Assembly: GCA_025352345.1 (NCBI GenBank)
Contig: JANXTP010000325.1
Span: 1-23,707, forward strand
Source: Burkholderiales bacterium
GTDB taxonomy: Bacteria > Pseudomonadota > Gammaproteobacteria > Burkholderiales > Burkholderiaceae_C
Reading direction: 5' to 3'
Length of the DNA stretch: 23,707 bases
Shown: positions 7,925 through 14,180 of the stretch, one piece after another
Layout of the letters: the number at the start of each line of letters is the position of its first letter
How positions within the stretch are numbered: the first letter of the stretch is position 1
Made by a program: the position numbers and the translations under genes
The notes under the pieces: model-generated
The model's input: only the letters and a program-made list of their open reading frames with translations
Database searches by the model: none
Told to the model about the DNA's origin: nothing

Positions 7925-8938
7925 ATGGATGAGCGCGCACGAACCTTACTAAAGACCCTGGTCGAGCGCTACATCGCCGATGGCCAGCCGGTCGGTTCAC
8001 GCACCTTGTCGAAGGCCTCCGGACTGGAGTTGTCGCCAGCCACCATCCGCAATGTGATGGCCGATCTGGAAGAGCTCGGCCTGATTGCCAGCCCGCACAC
8101 CAGCGCCGGGCGCATCCCCACCGCGCGCGGCTATCGCGTCTTCGTCGACACGATGATGACGGCGCAGCCCGTTCACCTCCAGCAGACGTCGACCTTCGAA
8201 ACGCAGTTGCAGGCCGACCAGCCGCAGCGGGTGATCGCCAACGCGGCGCAGATGCTGTCGAGCCTGTCGAATTTTGTCGGCGTCATCACCGCACCGCGCA
8301 AGACCAGTGTGTTCCACCACATCGAGTTCATGCGCTTGAGCGAACGGCGCGTGCTGGTGATCCTGGTCGCACCCGATGGCGACGTACAGAACCGCGTCAT
8401 CTTCACCGCCAAGGACTACACCCAGGCGCAGCTGATCGAAGCCAGCAATTTCCTCACCGCCCACTACGGCGGCTGCACCCTCGAAGAAGTGCGCGAGCGA
8501 CTGAAGACCGAGGTTGATGCGCTGCGCGGCGAGATCGCCACGCTGATGCAGGCGGCGGTGCAGGCGGGCAGCGAGGCGGTGGCCGACAGCCAGGAGCAGG
8601 TCGTCATCTCGGGCGAGCGAAACCTGCTGACGGTGCAGGACTTCTCCAGCGACATGGGCTCACTGCGCAAGCTGTTCGACCTGTTCGAACAGAAGACGCA
8701 GCTGATGCGCCTGCTCGATGTCAGCAGCCGCGCCGAGGGCGTGCGCATCTACATTGGCGGCGAAAGCCATGTTGTGCCCTTCGAGGAGCTGTCGGTGGTG
8801 TCGGCTCCGTATGAGGTTGATGGCATCGTGGTCGGCACGCTGGGTGTGATCGGCCCGACCCGCATGGCCTACGACCGGATGATCCAGATCGTCGACATCA
8901 CCTCGCGACTGGTCGGCAATGCGCTGAGCACCAAGTAG
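7925..8938 (+). CDS. hrcA: Heat-inducible transcription repressor HrcA
   Basis: HrcA represses groE and dnaK operons by binding CIRCE elements and is kept active by GroEL. The 337-residue protein has the N-terminal winged helix with the family signature around GQPVGSRTLSKASGL and LSPATIRNVMADLEELG, then SPHTSAGRIPTARGYR, and a C-terminal domain ending in LGVIGPTRMAYDRM, characteristic of the family. The start at 7925 (MDERARTLLKTLV) matches the usual N-terminus; ATGs at 7916 and 7921 are in other frames. There is no Shine-Dalgarno. It is divergent from nadK and followed 37 nt later by a tRNA gene. Confidence 0.96.
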   Translation: MDERARTLLKTLVERYIADGQPVGSRTLSKASGLELSPATIRNVMADLEELGLIASPHTSAGRIPTARGYRVFVDTMMTAQPVHLQQTSTFETQLQADQPQRVIANAAQMLSSLSNFVGVITAPRKTSVFHHIEFMRLSERRVLVILVAPDGDVQNRVIFTAKDYTQAQLIEASNFLTAHYGGCTLEEVRERLKTEVDALRGEIATLMQAAVQAGSEAVADSQEQVVISGERNLLTVQDFSSDMGSLRKLFDLFEQKTQLMRLLDVSSRAEGVRIYIGGESHVVPFEELSVVSAPYEVDGIVVGTLGVIGPTRMAYDRMIQIVDITSRLVGNALSTK

Positions 8939-8960
8939 GCGACCGCGGCGACCCCCTGCC

Positions 8961-8966
8961 TACAAT
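8961..8966 (+). promoter_or_regulatory. Candidate -10 element of the tRNA gene
   Basis: TACAAT lies 9 nt before the first base of the tRNA, a good distance for a transcript starting just upstream of the mature 5' end. The -35 region overlaps the end of hrcA and is poor. Confidence 0.45.
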
Positions 8967-8975
8967 CCGCTGTGT

Positions 8976-9052
8976 GGGCCGTTAGCTCAGTTGGTCAGAG
9001 CAGAGGACTCATAATCCTTTGGTCGTTGGTTCAAGTCCAACACGGCCTACCA
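8976..9052 (+). tRNA. tRNA with CAU anticodon (tRNA-Ile2 favoured over elongator tRNA-Met)
   Basis: A 77-nt cloverleaf folds cleanly. The acceptor stem is 7 bp (GGGCCGT with ACGGCCT, one G-U), the D stem is GCTC/GAGC, the anticodon loop is CTCATAA, the T arm is GTTGG-TTCAAGT-CCAAC, and CCA is encoded. The anticodon is CAU. C4-G69 and C5-G68 are present, the pairs used by the lysidine synthetase TilS to recognise tRNA-Ile2, and the variable and T-arm region closely resembles E. coli ileX, so a lysidine-modified isoleucine tRNA reading AUA is favoured. Automated tools may call it Met. It is the probable attachment site of the island to its right. Confidence 0.93.
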
Positions 9053-9070
9053 TTTTTACTGGTGTTTTTG

Positions 9071-9105
9071 CGATAGCGATTACTAACACTTAGGAGTCGC
9101 TATCG
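9071..9105. other. Nested inverted repeat just after the tRNA (candidate attachment or integrase-binding region)
   Basis: CGATAGCGA (9071-9079) pairs perfectly with TCGCTATCG (9097-9105), and inside it CTAA (9083-9086) pairs with TTAG (9090-9093). It lies 18 bp after the tRNA CCA and next to the 11-bp tandem repeat. No T-tract follows, so it is not a standard terminator. Its position suits an island attachment region. Confidence 0.35.
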
Positions 9106-9146
9106 AGCTGGTGCCAGTCTGGTGCCAGTTTTGGGGTGAATGCTGC
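9090..9146 (-). pseudogene. Possible last codons of a lost tyrosine integrase
   Basis: On the minus strand a short open stretch after a TGA reads AAFTPKLAPDWHQLDSDS and then stops at TAA. The LAP-x-WHQ tail resembles the extreme C-terminus of many island and prophage tyrosine integrases as I remember them, and the placement (3' end facing a tRNA) is where such genes sit. No catalytic domain (R..HxxR..Y) remains. The fragment is too short to be sure. Confidence 0.2.
9108..9129. repeat. Perfect 11-bp tandem repeat beside the tRNA
   Basis: CTGGTGCCAGT occurs twice head to tail (9108-9118, 9119-9129). Tandem short repeats beside a tRNA 3' end can be integrase arm-type sites. Here they may also just be coding repeats in an integrase tail (see the fragment at 9090-9146). 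Confidence 0.6.
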
Positions 9147-9179
9147 TCACCTTGGGTGTCACGGGCCGCGTCACGGTGT

Positions 9180-10226
9180 TCAAGCGGCGCCGGAGGCGTT
9201 CAACATGCGCTCTGCCTCGGCGAGGCGTGCCATCACGACCTCGAACTCGGGCGGCAACGCGATGAACATGGCGCGCATCTGCGCGTAGTCGCGCGCCAGG
9301 GCGGCGAGGCGCGCGTCGGCCGGCAGCAGGCGAAGCGTGCCTGGCACGGCCAGGTCGTAGCGCGCCCACTGGCGCGCGAACACCCGGCTCTTCCACTCGA
9401 CGACACGCGCGCACAGCGCATGGTCTGCAAGCATCGCGTTGGCGTCGGGGTGGCGAAGCAAGCGCTCCATGTCGGCGTAGTGCCTCGCATAGCGATCGGG
9501 CGTGGCCTGATCGGCAGGACGATGGTGCTCCGCGTGCAGGATGGTGGCCTTCTCCCAGAACGTGCGCGCCAGCTCGAGCGCGGTCACCTGGCACTGCCAA
9601 TCGGGGAAGGCAGCGGGGAAGTCATCGACCACCCAGGGACGCACCGCATGCTGCTCGGTGGGTCGCTGGTCGGTGAGTGATCCCAGTTCGAGCTTCACTT
9701 CGCGGCGCAGGTAGTCGAAGCCGGCCTCAGACGCCGTCGGGTATTCGAAGTGCACCACCGGCGAGCGCGCGACCGCATCGTCCTCGTAGCGCAGCCATGA
9801 TGCGTTTGCGGTGCGGCGACCGAGGTGTTCGACGATGGCCTGTTCGAGCCGCGGCATCAGCACGCTTCGCGTCTGCTCACTGCACTGAGCCTGCATCTTT
9901 GCCAGCGCTGCGTCCCGCCGTGTTCGGCTCTTCATCGCGGCGAAGACCAATTCGTCGGCGCCCACGAAATCCGGCGACATCGACAGATCGATGTCCTCGG
10001 AGAAGCGGTCGATCACGCCATAGACCTTGGACAGCGACGTGCCGCCCTTGAACACGAGATGGGGCGCCAGGGCAGGGTCCGCGAAGAGCAGCCCCAACAA
10101 CCAGCTGACCCAGAAGTCCTTCTCGACCATCACGCTCGACACCGCCATGCGCGCAGCCGTCTGCGTGAACGCGAGCGCGCGTCGCTCGGGTGGGAGCGCT
10201 ACGAACTGCGATGCGAGCCTGGCCAT
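9180..10226 (-). CDS. abiEii: AbiEii-type nucleotidyltransferase toxin
   Basis: This is the toxin of a type IV-like AbiE system, in which a DNA polymerase beta-fold nucleotidyltransferase stops growth, for example by adding nucleotides to tRNA or another target, upon phage infection. Numbered from the ATG at 10226 (348 residues), it has EKDFWV at 35-40, the KGGTSLSK motif at 60-67, and the metal-binding pair in SEDIDLS (Asp78, Asp80); WEKATILHAEH in the C-terminal half is also typical. The frame is open 48 nt further upstream, inside the antitoxin gene. The ATG at 10226 is preferred because it lies 5 nt after the antitoxin stop, behind an AGG-containing stretch. The antitoxin is immediately upstream, and this is the first gene inside the island. 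Confidence 0.9.
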   Translation of the reverse strand: MARLASQFVALPPERRALAFTQTAARMAVSSVMVEKDFWVSWLLGLLFADPALAPHLVFKGGTSLSKVYGVIDRFSEDIDLSMSPDFVGADELVFAAMKSRTRRDAALAKMQAQCSEQTRSVLMPRLEQAIVEHLGRRTANASWLRYEDDAVARSPVVHFEYPTASEAGFDYLRREVKLELGSLTDQRPTEQHAVRPWVVDDFPAAFPDWQCQVTALELARTFWEKATILHAEHHRPADQATPDRYARHYADMERLLRHPDANAMLADHALCARVVEWKSRVFARQWARYDLAVPGTLRLLPADARLAALARDYAQMRAMFIALPPEFEVVMARLAEAERMLNASGAA

Positions 10227-10231
10227 CGCAA

Positions 10232-10900
10232 CTACCTGTCCGTAGCCAAGGCCCGCAGGGTGGGCTGCATCCACCCTGGTGCCAGGCTCAGGTCGTCCAG
10301 CAAGGTGCGGCGTTCGGCTGCGGGAATGCTGCGCGTGAGCTTGTCGAGTCGTTGTGGTGTCACGTGCTCAGGCCCCAGGCTGCGCAGGGCCTGGATCACC
10401 AGGCCGCTGGTACGCCCTGCCGCGGCCATCTGGCGAGGTGTGGTCCGCTTCAGCACGATCTGCATCGGCCCCGCCTTGACGGTGCGGCTGGTACCGTCGG
10501 TCAGGAACTCGACGCGTGCAGGCACCTGGTCGGACAGTCCGAGCAGGTTGGCTGCATAGGCGCCTGTTGGTTGAAGTCGCAGCTTGTCCTTGCCGGTGAG
10601 TGCCGCGACCACGGCATCGACCGACGGCCACAAAGTCCCGAGCAGCGGGTCGTGCCGGGGCTTGTCGTACAGCCCTCGCGACAGTCGGCGCAGCTCGTCG
10701 CGCGCGACCAGTCGCTGCAACGCCTTGTCGATTGCAGCGCGGCCACCCAGGCCCGCAAACAGCGTCGGTGTGAACACGATGCCTGGCTTCGCACGGCGCA
10801 CCTTGCGTGAGATGGCCGCGTCGATGCTCGAGCCGACGGTGCGCCGAGGCGGTGCATCCCGCGTGATGCTGGCGCGCGGTGACGTGATGGCGGCTTTCAT
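10232..10900 (-). CDS. abiEi: AbiEi-type antitoxin and transcriptional repressor (DUF6088-like)
   Basis: AbiEi antitoxins carry an N-terminal winged helix that autoregulates the operon and a C-terminal domain that counters AbiEii. Numbered from the ATG at 10900 (222 residues), the wing-helix region is visible at roughly 45-80 (AIDKALQRLVARDELRRLSRGLYDKPR in full; the ELRRLSRGLYDKP segment is typical). The frame is open further upstream to 10987, but ATG 10900 is preferred: it sits exactly at the edge of a perfect 10-bp inverted repeat that looks like the operator. No Shine-Dalgarno is present, and an extended -10 lies within the repeat, so the message may be leaderless. The toxin gene follows after 5 nt. 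Confidence 0.85.
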   Translation of the reverse strand: MKAAITSPRASITRDAPPRRTVGSSIDAAISRKVRRAKPGIVFTPTLFAGLGGRAAIDKALQRLVARDELRRLSRGLYDKPRHDPLLGTLWPSVDAVVAALTGKDKLRLQPTGAYAANLLGLSDQVPARVEFLTDGTSRTVKAGPMQIVLKRTTPRQMAAAGRTSGLVIQALRSLGPEHVTPQRLDKLTRSIPAAERRTLLDDLSLAPGWMQPTLRALATDR

Positions 10901-10927
10901 GTCCGAAAAATAGCACGTTTTTCGGAC
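10901..10927 (-). promoter_or_regulatory. Operator-like inverted repeat containing the abiE promoter
   Basis: GTCCGAAAAA (10901-10910) and TTTTTCGGAC (10918-10927) form a perfect 10-bp inverted repeat with a 7-bp spacer that begins one base before the abiEi ATG. Read on the minus strand, TGC-TATTTT (an extended -10) lies inside it, ending 6 nt before the ATG. AbiEi proteins are known to bind inverted repeats at their own promoter, so autorepression is the natural reading. Confidence 0.65.
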
Positions 10928-11362
10928 AGATAGAAGAGCCAAAAGGAGACGATGACTCGTCGCCGTCGGAGCATCACGGCACACCACTCCCGCTGCGCCT
11001 CAGGGTCAGGACCCGAACCTTCAAAGCGGGTCGAGCCCCAAAGTCCCGGCCAACGTGCTTCAAGCAAGGTGGCCTCAGAAACTGCAGGCGCCGTCTGCAA
11101 TATCTGGTCTGTCGTCGCTCTGCGGATTTAGCCTCGAGAGGATTGCCCCAGCGCTTCAGCCCACAGCGAGACGAACGGGCTTGCCCACGCGGTTGGTGCC
11201 GGGACGATGCGAGCCGAGCTGCGGCAGAAATTTGAAACCAACGGTGAGCCGTGCCCGCTGCTCCTGGGACTTCGCGGGGCCGTGCGAGACGCCGAGGGAT
11301 GAGGTGGGATTTTGGGGCTCGCTCACTGCAGGGACTACCGCTGTTCCAAAGGCATCGGCACG
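10928..11362. other. Intergenic stretch between the divergent abiE and mobilization modules
   Basis: I see no recognisable gene. A 59-codon reading frame starts at 10952 behind a good AAAAGGAGA ribosome site and ends at 11131, but its product (Arg-rich start, Ser/Gly/Pro-rich body) resembles nothing I know. The frame of the ParB-like gene is open from a TTG at 11312. The stretch should hold the promoter of the mobilization genes, but none is clear. Confidence 0.4.
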
Positions 11363-11367
11363 ATGCC
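11351..11367. promoter_or_regulatory. Palindrome overlapping the first ATG of the ParB-like gene
   Basis: GGCATCG-GCA-CGATGCC is a perfect 7-bp inverted repeat, and its right arm contains the ATG at 11363. It could be an autoregulatory operator of the ParB/KorB-like protein or an RNA hairpin at its start. If it is an operator, the true start may be the ATG at 11372 or 11378. Confidence 0.4.
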
Positions 11368-12277
11368 GACCATGCGCATGCCATGGAGCAAGTCGGGCAA
11401 CCTGCAGTTGGATCTGTTGGATGCCCCCGCCACGCCTGAAGCGGCACCTGCGCCCCCGGCTGCGCCCGGAGCTGCCGCAAGATCGGCATCGATGGTGCCC
11501 ACAGCCAGCCTCTTTGAAGACGCCAACAACCCGCGCACCGAGATCCCTGAAGCCGCGCTCGACGAACTCGCGAATGACATCCGACAGCACGGCATCCTGC
11601 AACCCATCGTGGTGCACCCCGCCGATGCTGCAGGGCGGCACCAGATTCACTTCGGCGCCAAGCGGTGGCGGGCCGCGCAGCGCATCGGCTTGCTTGAAGT
11701 GCCGGTCGTGGTCCGGGATGGCCCCACGAATCCCTACGCCCAAGTGGCGGAGAACCAAAAGCGTCATGGCCTGACGCCGCTCGACTTGGCGCGGTTCATT
11801 CGCGGCCGCATCGACGCCGGTGACTCGAACACCACGGTGGCCAAGACGCTGGGCCTGGACCTGACAACCGTGGCCCACCACCTGGCGCTGCTGGACCTGC
11901 CGCCAGTGGTCGATGCCGCGATGAAGGCCGGTCGTTGCTCCTCACCGCGCACGCTCTACGAGCTGGGAAAACTGCATGCAGCGCAGCCGCAGCGCGTCGC
12001 CGAACTGGTGGCCGGCACCGAGCCGATCACCCGCGACGCGGTGGCCGATATGCGCAACACCGCCGCGCTGGCGCCCACGGCCGCGAGCGGAGATCAGCCA
12101 CGAACAGCGCGGCCGGGTGGCGCGGCCCAACTGCTGTCTCGCGCCACCGGGCTTTGCGACAAGCTGGATGCCACCCTGACACGACTGGAACAGCTCGACA
12201 TCGACGCCTTGCCTAGCGCTGACGTGGCGGCGCTGCGGCAGCGCGTCGTGCAACTGGCCCGTCGCATCGACGCGTGA
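11363..12277 (+). CDS. ParB/KorB-like partition or regulatory protein
   Basis: ParB-family proteins bind DNA sites (parS or KorB operators) in plasmid partition and gene control. Numbered from 11363 (304 residues), the protein has a Pro/Ala-rich linker at 21-45, a ParB N-terminal domain with DIRQHGILQPIVV (72-84), the arginine-box equivalent GAKRWRAAQRIG (98-109) and AENQKRHGL (129-137), and a helix-turn-helix near 158-172 (TVAKTLGLDLTTVAHHL). The C-terminal part is Leu-rich and may dimerise. No ParA partner is present, so a KorB-like regulatory role or a leftover from a plasmid ancestor is as likely as partition. Start choice is uncertain (ATGs at 11363, 11372, 11378). It heads the mobilization genes, 16 nt before the next start. 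Confidence 0.8.
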   Translation: MPTMRMPWSKSGNLQLDLLDAPATPEAAPAPPAAPGAAARSASMVPTASLFEDANNPRTEIPEAALDELANDIRQHGILQPIVVHPADAAGRHQIHFGAKRWRAAQRIGLLEVPVVVRDGPTNPYAQVAENQKRHGLTPLDLARFIRGRIDAGDSNTTVAKTLGLDLTTVAHHLALLDLPPVVDAAMKAGRCSSPRTLYELGKLHAAQPQRVAELVAGTEPITRDAVADMRNTAALAPTAASGDQPRTARPGGAAQLLSRATGLCDKLDATLTRLEQLDIDALPSADVAALRQRVVQLARRIDA

Positions 12278-12293
12278 GCGCAGGGGCGGTTGA

Positions 12294-12869
12294 ATGCGCG
12301 CAGCGAAGCCCACCGATGCAACGCAATCCGCAGCTGCAATGCGTGACCGAGTGACCGTCGATCTACGCGGCATACGGCCGCAGTTGCAGGCCCAGGCCGC
12401 GAAGCGCCAGATAACCACGGCCGCATTGGTACGGCGAGCCGTGATGGCGATGGTCGACGACGCACCGTGCGATACAGGCGAGAGCGAGTCTATCGACGGC
12501 GCAAGCGGCACTCAAGTCATCAAGGTCACCTTGCGGCTGCCTGTCACCCACGCCGTCGTGCTTGCCAGCCGCGCTCGCGTGGCCGACGTGTCGCAGGGCA
12601 CGTACGTCGCCCGACTCATCGACGGCACACCGGCCCAGCCCCGGGCGCCAAACCACACACAGGCCGTTGCTGCTCTGATGGCCTCGACTGACCGACTCGC
12701 CGCCCTCAGTGCCGACCTCAATGCCTTCATGCGACTCTTGGGCCGCACGCCCAGGAGCGAACTGGAGCCCTACCGCGCCAGCATCCGGTCGCTCGCCTGC
12801 GATGTTCGTGTGCACCTCGCATCCGCCGCGGCGCTGGTGGCTGCGCTCCGGGCAACGAGAGGACGGTGA
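12294..12869 (+). CDS. MobC-like relaxosome accessory protein
   Basis: A 191-residue protein with no hard signature motif. A basic N-terminal region (RDRVTVDLRGIRPQLQAQAAKRQITTAALVRRAV in full, around 17-50) has the strand-helix-helix look of a ribbon-helix-helix DNA-binding domain. A second similar stretch (VIKVTLRLPVTHAVVLASRARVADVS region, ~75-105) is followed by a helical C-terminus. It overlaps the relaxase gene at TGATG and follows the ParB-like gene by 16 nt, the usual place for a MobC-type protein that helps the relaxase bind oriT. An alternative start is ATG 12339. The mobilization role comes mainly from context. Confidence 0.6.
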   Translation: MRAAKPTDATQSAAAMRDRVTVDLRGIRPQLQAQAAKRQITTAALVRRAVMAMVDDAPCDTGESESIDGASGTQVIKVTLRLPVTHAVVLASRARVADVSQGTYVARLIDGTPAQPRAPNHTQAVAALMASTDRLAALSADLNAFMRLLGRTPRSELEPYRASIRSLACDVRVHLASAAALVAALRATRGR

Positions 12870-13870
12870 TGAGCTCTGACGCGACCGTCGACGGTGTGCT
12901 CGTGCAATGGGGCGAGCGGCTCTTCTACCCCTCCAACCGAATCGTCAAGCCCGCGCCGACACCGCGTCTGGACACGCTGACCCGGCGCAAGGCCGCGGTG
13001 ATCCGCCGGCGCATCGAGGCCACGGTCACGGGGGGGGCATCCCAGGTGATGGTCAAGGTCACGGGTGGTGGGCGGGGCATGGCGGCCATCGCCGCGCACT
13101 TCCGCTACATCAGCAAGAACGGCCGGCTCGAGATCGAAGACGACCGAGGCGTGGTGCGCGAAGGCAAGGAAGCGCTGCACGACCTGGCTGAGCAGTGGCG
13201 CTATGGCGGCTCACTCATCGACGAAGTCGGCTATCGGCGCGAGGCCTTCAACATCATGCTGTCGATGCCACACGGCACCGATGCACGGCTCGTACAGAAG
13301 GCGGCGCGTGAGTTCGCACAGGCCGAGTTGCCAGGGCATCGCTACGTGATGGTCCTGCACGAGCACCAGGCCAATCCGCATGTGCACCTGAGTGTTCGGG
13401 CGGAGTCGAGGACGGGCAAACGCCTGAACCCGCGCAAGACCGATCTTCACCGTTGGCGCGAGACGTTTGCCGAGAAGCTGCGGGGCTGGGGCGTCGAGGC
13501 CGAGGCGACGCGCCAGGCCACACGGGGCGAAAGCCGCAATTTCGATCCGCTGTGGCGCGTGAAGGCCAAGCAGGAAGGTCGCTTGCGCCAGAGCGGCGCC
13601 GCGGCAAAGACCGGCCAGCGCCACTGGGACAGCCGTGCCGAGGCGATGAAGGGATGGGCATACATCATCAAGGCGCTCGTGGCCTCTGAAAGCCCCGACG
13701 ATCGCAAGCTTGCCGAGCGTGTCGCCCGTTTCGTGAAAGCTGCGCCCTTCTTTCGGGACGTGGTGCTTAAGAGGCAGAGGGAGGCCGCAGTGGCAGCGCG
13801 GCATCAGCCCGGCCCGCAGCAACAGCCCTGCAAGGCGATGGACCGACCTGGCCCCGAGCTCGAGCGCTGA
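12869..13870 (+). CDS. Relaxase / mobilization nuclease (VirD2/MobA-like)
   Basis: The relaxase nicks one strand at oriT and pilots it into a recipient through a helper conjugation machine. Numbered from ATG 12869 (333 residues), MVKVTGGGRGMAAIAAHFRYISKNG spans ~61-85, with Tyr80 a candidate nucleophile, and the metal-binding triad motif reads HEHQANPHVHL (164-174). A conserved RLNPRKTDLHRWRETFA block follows. The C-terminus is short and basic with no helicase or primase domain, as in mobilizable rather than self-transmissible elements. A GTG at 12866 is an in-frame alternative; the ATG has a GAGAGG at a suitable distance. Eight consecutive G at 13030-13037 could be a frameshift hotspot. No type IV secretion genes lie in the window. 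Confidence 0.88.
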   Translation: MSSDATVDGVLVQWGERLFYPSNRIVKPAPTPRLDTLTRRKAAVIRRRIEATVTGGASQVMVKVTGGGRGMAAIAAHFRYISKNGRLEIEDDRGVVREGKEALHDLAEQWRYGGSLIDEVGYRREAFNIMLSMPHGTDARLVQKAAREFAQAELPGHRYVMVLHEHQANPHVHLSVRAESRTGKRLNPRKTDLHRWRETFAEKLRGWGVEAEATRQATRGESRNFDPLWRVKAKQEGRLRQSGAAAKTGQRHWDSRAEAMKGWAYIIKALVASESPDDRKLAERVARFVKAAPFFRDVVLKRQREAAVAARHQPGPQQQPCKAMDRPGPELER

Positions 13871-13882
13871 CCCCACCCCTCA

Positions 13883-13903
13883 CCCCGCCCCCGAGGGGCG
13901 GGG
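13883..13903 (+). terminator. Strong hairpin after the relaxase gene
   Basis: CCCCGCCCC and GGGGCGGGG form a perfect 9-bp stem with a 3-nt loop, starting 12 nt after the relaxase stop. Only a weak T-containing tail follows (CAGTCCTT). It is a likely transcription end for the mobilization operon. Confidence 0.6.
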
Positions 13904-13927
13904 CAGTCCTTGCCGCCGGACGGGCTC

Positions 13928-14026
13928 GGGGGCTGGCCTCATCCGGTGACGCCAGCCCCCAGCCAGCGTGCGGGCTGGCCACGCCCCGTCAAGGGTTCGC
14001 TGCGCCGGGCGCTGCCCGCCCTTGAC
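13928..14026. other. Cluster of long inverted repeats, candidate oriT
   Basis: GGGGGCTGGC (13928-13937) pairs perfectly with GCCAGCCCCC (13951-13960) across 13 nt. GTCAAGGG (13988-13995) pairs with CCCTTGAC (14019-14026) across 23 nt that holds smaller hairpins (GCGC-CGG-GCGC, GGGC-GCT-GCCC). Paired imperfect and perfect repeats within ~100 bp of a relaxase gene are typical of transfer origins. I cannot identify the nick site, and oriT more often lies upstream of mobC than downstream of the relaxase. Confidence 0.4.
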
Positions 14027-14132
14027 CGCGCGAAGCAAGCCGCGCTCGCGGTCACGAATCAGACGGCGCCGCACCCATATCCGTCAGAACCCTTTTGGAT
14101 GGCGCACGCGGGTATTCCGAGGCTAGCCTGCA

Positions 14133-14169
14133 CGTCCAGTTTGGACGCTGCGGTCCTGGCGAATAAGAT
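14133..14169 (+). promoter_or_regulatory. Candidate promoter of the jet operon with a palindrome over the -35
   Basis: TTGGAC (14141-14146) and TAAGAT (14164-14169) are separated by exactly 17 bp. A perfect 6-bp inverted repeat, CGTCCA-GTT-TGGACG (14133-14147), covers the -35, which suggests a repressor site. The expected start is about 14176, only a few bases before the jetA ATG at 14181, and no Shine-Dalgarno is seen. Confidence 0.4.
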
Positions 14170-14180
14170 GGCGGCACTCC

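Noticed and set aside
10952..11131. 59-codon plus-strand frame with a good AAAAGGAGA ribosome site
   Set aside because: The product resembles no family, starts with an Arg run, and has no codon-pattern support. It is mentioned under the intergenic stretch only.
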